Notes under the pieces: generated by a model
The model's database searches: none
The model's input: the letters and a program-made list of their open reading frames with translations, nothing else
What the model was told of the DNA's origin: nothing
In this document: in pieces, positions 43,934 to 52,964 of the stretch
Numbering within the stretch: position 1 is the first letter of the stretch
How the letters are laid out: every line of letters starts with the position of its first letter
Made by a program: the position numbers and the translations under genes
Source: Amycolatopsis mongoliensis
GTDB taxonomy: Bacteria > Actinomycetota > Actinomycetes > Mycobacteriales > Pseudonocardiaceae
Length of the DNA: 64,000 bases
Assembly: GCF_030285665.1 (NCBI RefSeq)
Contig: NZ_CP127295.1
Coordinates: 2,418,001-2,482,000, forward strand
Direction of reading: 5' to 3'

Positions 43934-43939
43934 TAGCGT
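43934..43939 (+). promoter_or_regulatory. -10 element (TAGCGT) of nfo
   Basis: TAGCGT ends 7 nt before the ATG at 43947, consistent with a leaderless mRNA. Confidence 0.4.
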
Positions 43940-43946
43940 GCTCGGC

Positions 43947-44720
43947 ATGCTGATTGGCGCCCATGTCCGTGACGACGACCCGCTGACCGCGGTCGCCGAG
44001 CGCAAAGCCGACGTCGTCCAGTTCTTCCTCTCGGACCCGCAGGGCTGGAAGGCCCCGAAGCCACACCCCCACGGCGAGGCCATCGCGGCCGACCCGGTCG
44101 AGGTGTTCATCCACTCTCCCTACCTCATCAACGTGGCTTCGCTGAACAACCGGATCCGGATCCCCTCCCGCAAGAACGTCACGCAGCACGCGGACGGCGC
44201 GGCGGCGATCGGCGCCAAGGGCCTGATCGTGCACGGCGGGCACGTCGGCGACAACGACGACGTCGAGGTCGGCCTCGACAACTGGCGCAAGCTGTTCGAG
44301 CGCGAGCAGGAGAAGGGCGGCTTCAAGGTCCCGATCCTGATCGAGAACACCGCCGGCGGCGAGAACGCGATCACCCGCGACCTCGACGTCATCGCCCGGC
44401 TGTGGGACAAGGTCGGCGAGTTCGGCGCCGGGTTCTGCCTGGACACCTGCCACGCGTTCGCCGCCGGCTGGGACCTCGCGACCGCGGTCGAGAAGGTCAA
44501 GGCCATCACCGGCCGGATCGACCTGGTGCACCTGAACAACTCCCGCGACGAGTTCGGCTCGACCCGCGACCGGCACGCCAACGTCGTCGAGGGCGAAGGC
44601 ACCATCGATCCGGACGCGCTGGTCGAGGTCGCGCGGGCGGCCGGCGCACCGGTCGTCGTCGAGACCCCGGCCGACGGTCAGGCCACCGACATCGCCTACC
44701 TGCGCGAAAAGCTGGGCTAG
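43947..44720 (+). CDS. nfo: Deoxyribonuclease IV (endonuclease IV, AP endonuclease)
   Basis: A 257-residue AP endonuclease of family 2, which cuts DNA 5' to abasic sites in base-excision repair using three zinc ions. Zinc ligands are visible in HSPYLINVAS, HGGHVGDND, ILIENTAGG, CLDTCHAFAAGWD, VHLNNSRDEFGS, DRHANVVEGEG and VVETPADG. ATG 43947 follows a TAGCGT element. The 3' end overlaps the convergent GT87 gene by 4 bp. Confidence 0.93.
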   Translation: MLIGAHVRDDDPLTAVAERKADVVQFFLSDPQGWKAPKPHPHGEAIAADPVEVFIHSPYLINVASLNNRIRIPSRKNVTQHADGAAAIGAKGLIVHGGHVGDNDDVEVGLDNWRKLFEREQEKGGFKVPILIENTAGGENAITRDLDVIARLWDKVGEFGAGFCLDTCHAFAAGWDLATAVEKVKAITGRIDLVHLNNSRDEFGSTRDRHANVVEGEGTIDPDALVEVARAAGAPVVVETPADGQATDIAYLREKLG

Positions 44721-46264
44721 GCGGCCACGGCCTTCCGGCGGCGGACGGCGTTCGGGACGATCGCGTCCCGGGCGCCGTCGAGGAAGCCGCCGGCCGGGTC
44801 GTCGTCGCCGGTGGCCCGGACCAGGTCGGTGCCCGGGCGGTAGATCTCGCGCACCACCAGCACGCACAGCGCGGCGACGGCGAGGTCGCGGACCACGACC
44901 GTGCCGAGGAACCAGCCTTCGGGCAGGCCCTTGTGGTCGACGCCGAGGTAGTAGAACATCCGCGGCACCCACACCAGCGCGTCGATCAGCATCCAGCCGA
45001 GCAGCAGCCGCCAGCGCGGGATCGCCAGCACCGCCAGCGGCACCAGCCACAGCGAGTACTGCGGGCTCCACACCTTGTTCGTCAGCAGGAACGCGGCCAC
45101 CACGAGGAACGCGAGCTGGCCGACGCGCGGCCGCCGTGGCGCGGCGAGCGCGATGTAGGCGATGCCCGCGCAGCAGGCGAGGAACAGCACGGCCACCGTG
45201 AGGTTGAGGTACGTCGGCGTCTGGTTCTTCTCCAGCACGCCGTCGAGTCCGGCCCAGCCGGTGGTGTAGGCGAAGACGTTGTACAGCGAGTCCGGGTCCA
45301 TCGGCCGCAGCGTGTTCATCCGGAAGAACTCCCACCAACCGCGGGTCGCGGTGAGGATGAACGGCGCGTTCACCGCCAGCCACGTCACGGCGGTGGCGGC
45401 CGCGGTCTTCCAGAACGGCGTGAGCTTCCCGGCGCGCAGGCACAGCACGAACAGCACACCGAGCAGGAACAGCGGGTAGAGCTTGGCCGTCGCGCCCAGG
45501 CCGAGCAGGAGCCCGGCGAGCAGGGGACGCTTGCGCGCCCAGGCCAGCAGGCCGGTCGCGGTGAACGCGGTCGCGATCGCGTCGAAGTTGGTGAACGCGT
45601 GCACCAGCACCAGCGGTGAGGCGGCCACCAGCACCATGTCCCACGGCCGGCGTTTCACGGTCCGGCCGGTCGCCCAGACGGTGACCAGCCAGGCGATCGC
45701 CAGGAAGAGCGCGGTGAGGTCGAAGTAGACCGCGACCGGCAGCGCACCGGGCAGCCAGCCGCTTCCGGCGATGTTCAGCCAGCCCGCCGCGAGCTTCGCG
45801 TTCGCCCACTGGAAGAGGCCGGTGAACACCGGGTACTCCATGTACCGGGTTTCGTTCTCCGCGGTCTGCGAGCTTTCCTTCCACGACGTGTAGTACGGGA
45901 AGGTGCCCGGCCGGTCGAGCCGCTCGGAGCTGTAGAGCGGCACGATGTCGGAGTAGCACATCGCGACGAACGGGCGGCCCGCGCGCCAGTCGAGCTGGGT
46001 GGCGCCGCTGGAGTCCTGGTACTGCTGGATGCAGGAGCCCTTGCCGAACCAGCAGAGCATCAGCGCGAGCGTGGCCAGCAGCAGGCCGACGCGCTGGGGC
46101 GACCAGAACCAGTGCCTGCCGACCGCCGCGTGCTCGCCGAGCGGGCCGCCGATCGGTCTGGTGACCGCCGCCGCGAGCGGCTCGTTCCAGCTCGGGACGA
46201 CCCGGTCCGCCCGGCTCAGCGTCACGGGGCCGGGGTCCGGCTCGCGCGTGGTCTCCTCTGGCAC
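44717..46264 (-). CDS. GT87-family polyprenol-linked mannosyltransferase-like membrane protein
   Basis: A 515-residue integral membrane protein with about ten hydrophobic segments and the GT87 (DUF2029) layout. The first extracytoplasmic loop has CYSDIVPLYSSERLD with the catalytic-type Asp, and MEYPVFTGLFQW follows; KLYPLFLLGVLF and TNKVWSPQYSLWLVPL are further conserved stretches. GT87 enzymes use polyprenyl-phosphate sugars for envelope glycans. A related gene (Rv0051) lies next to ponA1 in M. tuberculosis, which fits the cell-wall setting. GTG 46264 lies 8 nt after TAACAT (46278-46273). Confidence 0.85.
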   Translation of the reverse strand: MPEETTREPDPGPVTLSRADRVVPSWNEPLAAAVTRPIGGPLGEHAAVGRHWFWSPQRVGLLLATLALMLCWFGKGSCIQQYQDSSGATQLDWRAGRPFVAMCYSDIVPLYSSERLDRPGTFPYYTSWKESSQTAENETRYMEYPVFTGLFQWANAKLAAGWLNIAGSGWLPGALPVAVYFDLTALFLAIAWLVTVWATGRTVKRRPWDMVLVAASPLVLVHAFTNFDAIATAFTATGLLAWARKRPLLAGLLLGLGATAKLYPLFLLGVLFVLCLRAGKLTPFWKTAAATAVTWLAVNAPFILTATRGWWEFFRMNTLRPMDPDSLYNVFAYTTGWAGLDGVLEKNQTPTYLNLTVAVLFLACCAGIAYIALAAPRRPRVGQLAFLVVAAFLLTNKVWSPQYSLWLVPLAVLAIPRWRLLLGWMLIDALVWVPRMFYYLGVDHKGLPEGWFLGTVVVRDLAVAALCVLVVREIYRPGTDLVRATGDDDPAGGFLDGARDAIVPNAVRRRKAVAA

Positions 46265-46313
46265 GAGTGCGGATGTTAGCGGGGATCGGCCGCCACCGAG
46301 GTGAAGGCGGTGA

Positions 46314-47372
46314 TCATGCCGGATTCGCGTAGTACGAGGCCAGGACCTCCGCGGCGGCTCCGCGCGTGACGAGCTCCTCGCCGCCGGCGTCCTCGGCGAC
46401 CTCGATGCGCTGCCAGTGCGGCAGCGGCAGCAGCTCCTCGAGCCGCTCCGAAACGGCGTCACGGTACGTGCCCGGTTCGTCCCGCACGGCGCGTCCGGCC
46501 AGCACGATCCGCTCCAGGTCGAGCACCTGCACGAGGTCCGCGAGGCCGATCCCGAGGAAGCCCGCGGCGGTCCGCGTGTCGGGGGCCTGCTTGGCCATGA
46601 TCTCGACGCAGCCGCGGCGCCCGCAGGCACAGATGGGCCCGTCGTAGGCGATCGTGGTGTGCCCGAACTCACCCGCGTTGGTCCGCGGGCCGCGGTAGAG
46701 GCGTCCGTCGATCAGCAGGCCGACGCCGATCCCGGTGCCGACGAGCACCACCGCGGTCGCCGTCGGCTCGCCGTGCGGCCAGAACTGGGCGAACGCGGCG
46801 GAATTGGTGTTCTTGTCGAGCGTCACCGGCAGGCCGGTGCGCTTCTCGAGCAGGTCGCGCAGGGGGACGTCGTGCCAGCCGGGCATGTTCGTCGCGTCGC
46901 GGACCACGCCGGCGAGGTGGTCCAGCGGGCCGACCGCGCCGAGCCCGAGGCCCAGCACGTCGAAGCCGTCGGCGAGCTCGAGCGCGGTGGTGCCGATGGC
47001 TTCGACGGCCTGCTCGGGCGTGAAGCCGGGTGGGAGCGGGCCCCCGGCCGTTTCCTCGACCTCGCCGATGAGGTTCGTCCGCAGCACGCGGTACTCGTCG
47101 CGGTCGAGGCGGGCGCCGAGCGCGTGGCGGGCGCCCGCGCGGATGGTCAGCTGCGTACGGGGCTTGCCGACGCCCGCGGACGGCTGGCGCTGCTCGTCCA
47201 GCAGGCCGGCGTCGAGGAGTTCGGGCACGATCTTGGAGACGGCCTGCTGGGTGAGCCCGGTGCGTTCGGAGAGCTCGACGCGGCTGAGGCCGCCGGCGCG
47301 CAGGATGTGGGTGAGCAGCAGGGCGCGGTTGTGCTCACGCACGTTGCGCAGGTTCACCCCGGTGTCCGCCAT
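46314..47372 (-). CDS. ROK-family transcriptional regulator
   Basis: A 352-residue ROK repressor: N-terminal winged helix (LSRVELSERTGLTQQAVSKI, residues about 30-49) and a sugar-kinase-like domain with LVGTGIGVGLLIDG, and the zinc motif GHTTIAYDGPICACGRRGC. It probably senses a sugar or phosphosugar. ATG 47372 with GGAAAG upstream is preferred over a TTG at 47399. It is divergent from a Gfo/Idh/MocA gene, and the palindrome at 47405-47415 between them is a likely operator. Confidence 0.9.
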   Translation of the reverse strand: MADTGVNLRNVREHNRALLLTHILRAGGLSRVELSERTGLTQQAVSKIVPELLDAGLLDEQRQPSAGVGKPRTQLTIRAGARHALGARLDRDEYRVLRTNLIGEVEETAGGPLPPGFTPEQAVEAIGTTALELADGFDVLGLGLGAVGPLDHLAGVVRDATNMPGWHDVPLRDLLEKRTGLPVTLDKNTNSAAFAQFWPHGEPTATAVVLVGTGIGVGLLIDGRLYRGPRTNAGEFGHTTIAYDGPICACGRRGCVEIMAKQAPDTRTAAGFLGIGLADLVQVLDLERIVLAGRAVRDEPGTYRDAVSERLEELLPLPHWQRIEVAEDAGGEELVTRGAAAEVLASYYANPA

Positions 47373-47404
47373 GGACGGGATCTTTCCACGTCTGGCCAAT
47401 TACG

Positions 47405-47415
47405 CAACAGTGTTG
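47405..47415. promoter_or_regulatory. Palindrome between ROK and oxidoreductase genes
   Basis: CAACAGTGTTG (5-bp arms around G) lies in the 55-bp divergent gap. A ROK repressor could use it for both genes. Confidence 0.4.
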
Positions 47416-47427
47416 TTTAATGGCGTC

Positions 47428-48471
47428 ATGGCTGACTTGCGCGTGGGCATCCTCGGGTACGGCATCGGCGGGCGCGTCTTCCACGCGCCGCTGGTGGCGG
47501 CGACTCCCGGGCTGACGCCGGCGGTGATCACGACGTCGAGCAACGCGACCCAGGCGCGCACCGACCACCCCGGCGCGGAGATCGTGCCGGACGCCGACGC
47601 GTTGTTCGAGCGGGCCGGCGACCTCGACCTCGTCGTGGTCAGCACGCCCAACCGCACGCACGTGCCGCTCGCGCTGCGGGCGATCGAGGCCGGCCTGCCG
47701 GTGGTCGTCGACAAGCCGTTCGCACCGACCGCGCTCGAGGCCGAGCAGGTCGTCGCCGCGGCGAAGGCGGCGGGCGTCGGCCTGACGGTCTTCCAGAACC
47801 GGCGCCTCGACTCCGACTTCCTCACCGTGCGGAAGGTCCTCGAGTCCGGGCGGCTCGGCGAGGTGTTCCGCTTCGAGTCCCGCTACGACCGCTGGGTGCC
47901 CAAGCCCAAGGACAACTGGCGCGAGTTCGGCGACCCGGCCGAGGCCGGCGGCCTGCTCTACGACCTCGGCGCGCACATCGTCGACCAGGCGCTGCAGCTG
48001 TTCGGCCCGGTCACGCAGGTCTACGCGGAGACCGATCGCCGCCGGGCCGGTGTCCAGGTCGACGACGACGTCTTCGTCGCGCTGAAGCACGCCACCGGCG
48101 TCCGGTCACACCTGTGGGCGTCGGCGCTCGCGGGCACCCTGAACCCCCGGTTCCGCGTCCTCGGCGATCAGGCGACCTTCACCAAGTACGGCCTCGACGT
48201 GCAGGAACCCCAGATCAAGACGGGCATGCGCCCGGGCGATGACGGCTGGGGCGTGGAGCCCGCGTCGGACGCGGGCAAGATCGGTGTCGGCAACGACCTC
48301 AAGACGGTGCCCACCGAAACCGGCCGCTACGAGCAGTTCTACGCCGAGGTGCGCGACGCGCTGCGCGGCGAGGGCGGCTTCCCGGTCGATCCGGAGTCGT
48401 CGGTGGAAGCCCTGCGCGTGATCGAAGCGGCGCACCGCTCGGGAGTGGAAGGAACCGTCATCAAGCTTTGA
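47428..48471 (+). CDS. Gfo/Idh/MocA-family oxidoreductase
   Basis: A 347-residue NAD(P)-dependent sugar or cyclitol oxidoreductase. The Rossmann fold starts at once (RVGILGYGIGGRVFHAPLV); VSTPNRTHVPLAL and VVDKPFAPT carry the EKP-like motif (DKP here) with the catalytic Lys; GGLLYDLGAHIVDQAL has the active-site Asp and His. The substrate is unknown; the divergent ROK regulator suggests a sugar-derived compound. Its last 11 bp overlap the convergent glycosyltransferase gene. Confidence 0.9.
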   Translation: MADLRVGILGYGIGGRVFHAPLVAATPGLTPAVITTSSNATQARTDHPGAEIVPDADALFERAGDLDLVVVSTPNRTHVPLALRAIEAGLPVVVDKPFAPTALEAEQVVAAAKAAGVGLTVFQNRRLDSDFLTVRKVLESGRLGEVFRFESRYDRWVPKPKDNWREFGDPAEAGGLLYDLGAHIVDQALQLFGPVTQVYAETDRRRAGVQVDDDVFVALKHATGVRSHLWASALAGTLNPRFRVLGDQATFTKYGLDVQEPQIKTGMRPGDDGWGVEPASDAGKIGVGNDLKTVPTETGRYEQFYAEVRDALRGEGGFPVDPESSVEALRVIEAAHRSGVEGTVIKL

Positions 48472-49630
48472 GGACGGCTTCGACGACGTCGGCGGCCGCT
48501 TTCGCGCCCCCGGCCTCGTCGATCTCCCGCCGCATCCTCGCCAGACTGGCCGTGACGCCGGTGTCCCCCAGCGCCGACGTCACGGCCTCCTTCAAGCTCC
48601 CGGCCGTCACGTCGCCGGGGGCGAGCTGACGGCCGAGGCCCAGTTCGACGATCCGGTCGGCGTTCGCGCGCTGCTCGCCCATCTGCGGGACGGCGACCAG
48701 CGGGACGCCGAAGCTGAGCGCCTCCATGGTCGAGCCCATCCCGGCGTGGGTGACGAACACCTTGGCGTGCCGGAGAACGTCGAGCTGCGGCACCTGGTCG
48801 TGGAGTTCGACGTTCCCGGGCACCGGACCGAGGGACGCCGGGTCGACCTGCTTCCCGAGCACGAGCACGACGTGCAGGTCGGTGCCGGTGAACGCTTCGA
48901 CGCAGGTCCGGTAGAAGCCGGCGCGGTCGTTGTAGGCGGTGCCGAAGGAGATGTAGACGACGTCCCGGCCGTCCGCGGGGGGCTTCCAGCCGCCCTGGAA
49001 GGCGCGTTCGCCGAGGGCGGGGCCGACGAAGTGGTAGCGCTCGTCGAAGGTGTCGCCGGCGAACTGGAAGGCGCGCGGCAGGAACACGAGCTGGGCCGCG
49101 GAGCCGGTGCCGTCGGTGAGGCTGGTGCCCGTGACGCCGTACTTGGCCGCGAGCCGCATGGTGCGGGCCATGGCCAGCAGCAGGGCGGGGCTCAGCGGGT
49201 TCACCGGCAGGTACTGCGCGAGCTTCCAGTGCTGGTTGCTGACCAGGTGCGGCCAGGAGACGACGGCGGGCACCTGCCACTTCGACGCGAGCAGCCGTCC
49301 CCACCATCCCATGGGCCCGTCGTGGACGACGAGGTCCGGCGGGCCGGGAAAGGTCCGTTCGACCTGCGCGAGGACCGCTTTGGTCTCGCGCAGGTTCATC
49401 GCCATGGCCTTGCCGAGGTCCTTGCGGTCGAACTTCGGCGGCTCCTTGACGTTCCCCCAGGTCGACTCGTAGGGGACGAGCTCGGCCCCGGTCTCCCGGA
49501 TCCGGTCGCCCGCGAACTCGGGCGCGGCGTAGGTGACCCGGTGCCCCCGTTTCGTCAGTTCGGTGGCGACGGCGAGCGTCGGATTGAGGTGCCCGGCCCC
49601 GGCGGGCACGCAGAACGCCAGATGACTCAC
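48461..49630 (-). CDS. GT1-family (MGT-type) glycosyltransferase
   Basis: A 389-residue UDP-glycosyltransferase of the macrolide glycosyltransferase type. The N-terminus has the acceptor-site AGAGHLNPTLAVATEL with His14; the C-terminal nucleotide-sugar site is HDQVPQLDVLRHAKVFVTHAG followed by GVPLVAVPQMGEQRANADRI. Such enzymes glycosylate antibiotics and other lipophilic compounds and can give resistance. The GTG start overlaps the stop of the TetR gene by 4 bp, so the pair is probably one operon in which the repressor senses a compound the enzyme inactivates. Confidence 0.9.
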   Translation of the reverse strand: MSHLAFCVPAGAGHLNPTLAVATELTKRGHRVTYAAPEFAGDRIRETGAELVPYESTWGNVKEPPKFDRKDLGKAMAMNLRETKAVLAQVERTFPGPPDLVVHDGPMGWWGRLLASKWQVPAVVSWPHLVSNQHWKLAQYLPVNPLSPALLLAMARTMRLAAKYGVTGTSLTDGTGSAAQLVFLPRAFQFAGDTFDERYHFVGPALGERAFQGGWKPPADGRDVVYISFGTAYNDRAGFYRTCVEAFTGTDLHVVLVLGKQVDPASLGPVPGNVELHDQVPQLDVLRHAKVFVTHAGMGSTMEALSFGVPLVAVPQMGEQRANADRIVELGLGRQLAPGDVTAGSLKEAVTSALGDTGVTASLARMRREIDEAGGAKAAADVVEAVLKA

Positions 49631-50220
49631 GGATTCCCCCTGGTGGCGTGCGTGAACAAGGTGACGAGCTCGGCGGCGTAGGCGGTCAGGTCGAGCTCCG
49701 GCCGCGCGACGAACTGGTCGAGCGCCCCGTCGAGCGCGGCGCGGATGGTCACCGCCATGACGGTGACGTCGAAGTCCCGGAACTCGCCGGACTCCTGGCC
49801 GTCCCGCAGGAACTCCTCCACGGCGGAGTCGTGCGGGGCGGGTTCACCGGTCTCGGGCGGGTTCGGGCAGATCCGCCGCATCGCGAGCAGCTGCGACCGG
49901 TGCCGGGCGAGGTACTCGAGGTTGCTTTCGAGGAAGCTCTCGAGCTTCTCCGCCGCACTCCCGGCGGCCGCCATCCGCGGCCCGACGAACCCGGCCATGC
50001 CGGCGTAGATGTCGAGCAGCACCTGCTCGATCAGCTCGTCCTTGTCACGGAAGTGGTAGGAGATGACGCCTTTGCTGGTCCCGGCCCTGGCCGCGATCCG
50101 GGCGAGCGACGCCTGCGCGAACCCGTGCTCGGCGATCACCTCGACCGCGCAGTCGACGAACTGCCGCCGTCTGGCCTGCTCGGTGAAGGTCCGGTCGCTC
50201 GTGCTGCTTTCTGACCGCAT
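49627..50220 (-). CDS. TetR-family regulator of the glycosyltransferase
   Basis: A 197-residue TetR with the helix-turn-helix QASLARIAARAGTSKGVISYHF near residues 38-59 and a helical ligand domain. ATG 50220 is preferred because a TATCTT -10 element (50232-50227) ends exactly 6 nt before it; a TTG lies six bases upstream. It is followed by the glycosyltransferase with a 4-bp overlap. A 13-bp perfect inverted repeat brackets its start (50193-50205 and 50232-50244). Confidence 0.88.
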   Translation of the reverse strand: MRSESSTSDRTFTEQARRRQFVDCAVEVIAEHGFAQASLARIAARAGTSKGVISYHFRDKDELIEQVLLDIYAGMAGFVGPRMAAAGSAAEKLESFLESNLEYLARHRSQLLAMRRICPNPPETGEPAPHDSAVEEFLRDGQESGEFRDFDVTVMAVTIRAALDGALDQFVARPELDLTAYAAELVTLFTHATRGNP

Positions 50221-50244
50221 GGCCAAAAGATAGCACGAGCGACC
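50193..50244. promoter_or_regulatory. 13-bp perfect inverted repeat around the TetR start
   Basis: GGTCGCTCGTGCT (50193-50205) and AGCACGAGCGACC (50232-50244) are exact reverse complements separated by 26 nt, with the -10 element and start codon between them. One arm lies upstream of the -10, the other within the first codons. It could be a paired operator or an mRNA hairpin. Confidence 0.55.
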
Positions 50245-50259
50245 TACAGAGGTGGACGA

Positions 50260-52674
50260 TCAGCCACCCGGGTTCGGATCCGGCGTGCCGCTCGGCACGG
50301 AGACCCCACCGTTCTGTCCGCCGTTCCCGTTCCCGTTGCCGTTCCGTCCCCGCTGCCGGTTCTGCAGCTCCTGCAGCCGCTGCTGGAACTGGCGGAACTG
50401 CTCGAGCTGGTCGGCCTGCTGCCGGTTCCCGGGCTGCCGCTGGTCGCGCTGGTCCGGCTGGTTCTGCTGTTGCTGAGGCTGCTGGACCTGCACCTGCACC
50501 CGGTCCTGCGGCGAGCTGATCGCCGCCACGCGGTCGAAGCGTTCGCCCGGCTTGCCCGAGAGGTACAGCTGCATGAACCGGTCCCAGATCGGCCCCGCGA
50601 GCGTCGAGCCGAACAGCGGCGCGCCGTTCGGTCCCCGCAACGCCTTGTCGCCGTCGCTGCCCACCCAGACCGCCGCGGACACCGAGGGCGTGTAGCCCAC
50701 CATCCACGTCTGCGAGTTGGCGTTCGCCGCCGACGCGGGTTCGTCGTTCTGCGGGGTGTGCTGCTGAGTGCCGGTCTTGCCGGCGCACTCGTGGCCGGCC
50801 GGGCAGCTCAGCTTCGAGAATTGGATGACCGGCGCCAAGGCGGCCGTGACGTTGCCCGCAATCTGGGCGCTCTTCTGCGGGTCGTTGTCCGCGAACGCGT
50901 CCGCCGAACGGTCCTTGGCTTCGTACGCGGTTTCGCCGTTGGCGTTGGTCACCTTCTGCACGAAGTGGCGGTCGCGCTGGACGCCGTTCGCCGCGAACGT
51001 CGCGTACCCCGACGCCATGTCCGCCGCCGTCACCTGGGTTCCGCCGCCGCCGATGGAGATGTTGTTGTCGCCGGTGAAGAGCTTGCTGCGGCCGCCGTTG
51101 TCCGACGTCCGGATCCCCGCTTCCTGCGCCGCTTCCGCGACGCCGGACGGCTTCGTGACGTTCAGGACCATGTCGTAGAACACCGTGTTCGTGGACCGCT
51201 GCATCGCTTCGGCGACCGTGCACTGCTGCGAGCAGCTGCTGCTGTCGCCCGCGTTGCGGATCGGCAGGTCGACGCCGGGGAACGTGCGGGGTGACGTGCC
51301 GTCGAACCGCGCGTCGAGGCCGCGGCCGAGCTTGAGGAACGCCGCCAGGTCGAACGGCTTCATCGACGAACCCGGGTTGTGCGGCTCGTCGGCCCAGTCG
51401 CGGCCGGCCTGGTCCTCGCCGTTCGGGCCCTTCACGATCGCGTCGCCGCCGTAGTAAGCGAGCACGCCGCCGGACTTCGGGTCGACCGCCACCAGGGCGT
51501 TGAGGATCCGGTCGTCGGTCTGGTCGGCCATCCCCTCGGCCACGGCCTTCTCGGCCGACTGCTGGGCCTGCGGGTCGATGGTGGTGAACACCTGGAACCC
51601 GCCCGAGTAGTACTGCTTCTCGTCGATGCCCTGCGCGGCCAGCTCGGCCTTGACCTGCTTCTTGATGAACGGGTTCAGCGCGCCCGCCTCCCGGCTCTCC
51701 CGCAGCGGGATCGGCGTCGGGAACTTCGCCGCCGCGCGCTGGGCCTGCGTCAGGTAGCCGTTCTTCAGCATCCGGTCCAGCGCGGTGTTCCACCGGCTCG
51801 TCGCGACGGCGGTGTTCTCCGAGCGGCCCGGCTGCTGGATCAGCCCGGCCAGCAGCGCGGACTGCGAGTAGTCGAGCTGCCCGACGTCCTTGCCGAAGTA
51901 GGCCTGCGCGGCGGCCTGGATCCCGTAGGCGCCGCGGCCGAAGTAGATGATGTTGAGGTAGGCGGTGATGATGTCCGCCTTCTCGTAGGTCTGGTTCATC
52001 TTGAACGACTTCGCGAGCTCGACCCACTTGCGCGCCAGGGTCGGGTCGTCGTCGCCGGAGGCGTTCTTGATGTACTGCTGCGAAATCGTCGACCCGCCGC
52101 CGGACCCGCCGGTGACCTGGTTGTACGCCGCCCGCAGGATGCCGCCGACGTCGAAGCCCGAGTTGGTCTCGAACGAGGCGTCCTCGGTCGCGATCACGGC
52201 CTTCTTGACGACGTCCGGGATCTGGTTCGCCGCCAGGATCTGCCGGTTGCCGCCGGTGGGCACGTCCTTGCCCATCTCGGTGCCGTCGCTATACAGGTAG
52301 GTCACGGCCTGGCCCTGCGCCTGCGCGACCGTCTCCGGTGACGGGACGTCGACGGCCAGGTAGGTGATCAGGAACCCGATCGCGGGGACGGCGAAGAACA
52401 GCCCGGCGGCCACGTAGGCGATCCGCCGGACTCGCCGCCAGCGCCGTTTCCGCAGGTCCCCGTCGGTGAGCGGACGCGGCCGGCGCGGCGGCTGGCCGGG
52501 CCGCGGCCGCAGGATCGGCACGGTCGGCGGATCGTCCGGTTCGGTGCCGTTGTGGGCGTGGTGGGTGATCAGCTCCGGCTCGGTGCCCAGCAGGCCGGCG
52601 CGGGGCACCGGCCTCCGCGCACGACGACGACGTGGGTCGGGCCGCCGGCCGGGTGACGTGCGGTCGTTGTTCAC
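50260..52674 (-). CDS. Class A penicillin-binding protein, PonA-like (copy 1)
   Basis: An 804-residue bifunctional peptidoglycan synthase: basic Pro/Arg cytoplasmic tail, one membrane helix near residues 87-108, a GT51 glycosyltransferase domain (EDASFETNSGFDVGG, GGSTISQQYIKN) and a transpeptidase domain with SSMK (NPGSSMKPFD), STN (STNTVFYD) and KTGTQQ. The C-terminal tail is Gln-rich, then Gly/Asn-rich; no PASTA domain. The first GT motif has Asn where many families have His. GTG 52674 is supported by GGAGG and by alignment with copies 2 and 3. Confidence 0.93.
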   Translation of the reverse strand: MNNDRTSPGRRPDPRRRRARRPVPRAGLLGTEPELITHHAHNGTEPDDPPTVPILRPRPGQPPRRPRPLTDGDLRKRRWRRVRRIAYVAAGLFFAVPAIGFLITYLAVDVPSPETVAQAQGQAVTYLYSDGTEMGKDVPTGGNRQILAANQIPDVVKKAVIATEDASFETNSGFDVGGILRAAYNQVTGGSGGGSTISQQYIKNASGDDDPTLARKWVELAKSFKMNQTYEKADIITAYLNIIYFGRGAYGIQAAAQAYFGKDVGQLDYSQSALLAGLIQQPGRSENTAVATSRWNTALDRMLKNGYLTQAQRAAAKFPTPIPLRESREAGALNPFIKKQVKAELAAQGIDEKQYYSGGFQVFTTIDPQAQQSAEKAVAEGMADQTDDRILNALVAVDPKSGGVLAYYGGDAIVKGPNGEDQAGRDWADEPHNPGSSMKPFDLAAFLKLGRGLDARFDGTSPRTFPGVDLPIRNAGDSSSCSQQCTVAEAMQRSTNTVFYDMVLNVTKPSGVAEAAQEAGIRTSDNGGRSKLFTGDNNISIGGGGTQVTAADMASGYATFAANGVQRDRHFVQKVTNANGETAYEAKDRSADAFADNDPQKSAQIAGNVTAALAPVIQFSKLSCPAGHECAGKTGTQQHTPQNDEPASAANANSQTWMVGYTPSVSAAVWVGSDGDKALRGPNGAPLFGSTLAGPIWDRFMQLYLSGKPGERFDRVAAISSPQDRVQVQVQQPQQQQNQPDQRDQRQPGNRQQADQLEQFRQFQQRLQELQNRQRGRNGNGNGNGGQNGGVSVPSGTPDPNPGG

Positions 52675-52964
52675 GGGCCGTCCTCCACGGTGGGCTGCGG
52701 ACGCAGTCCTCTCGAAGGGACACGGACCGCGGCCCACCGTGGTTCACCCGGGACGGCGGCCTGGCCCTGCGCGCCAAAGTGGCGCCGGGTGCATCGGACC
52801 GGGATCTGCCGAGCGTCGTGGCGGCTGGTCCGGCGACATGAATGACTCATTCATGTCGCCGGACGAGGTGAATGGGTCATTCACGGCATCGCGGCCGGGG
52901 CTGCACGGGCTGGGCTTTCATGGCGCAGGTTCCAGCCGCCTCGAACGTCGAACAACTCGCGACA
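52675..52964. other. Intergenic region between PBP copies 1 and 2
   Basis: 290 bp without a gene. It contains the 37-bp palindrome at 52828-52864 and a second hairpin GTGAATG/CATTCAC at 52868-52884. It must also carry the terminator of copy 2 and the promoter of copy 1. Confidence 0.5.
52828..52864. repeat. Perfect 37-bp palindrome (18-bp arms, 1-nt centre)
   Basis: The arm GTCCGGCGACATGAATGA is mirrored exactly after a single C. The core CATGAATGACTCATTCATG is followed 3 bp later by another hairpin with a related GTGAATG/CATTCAC core, so this is probably a repetitive palindromic element also acting as a terminator. Confidence 0.65.
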
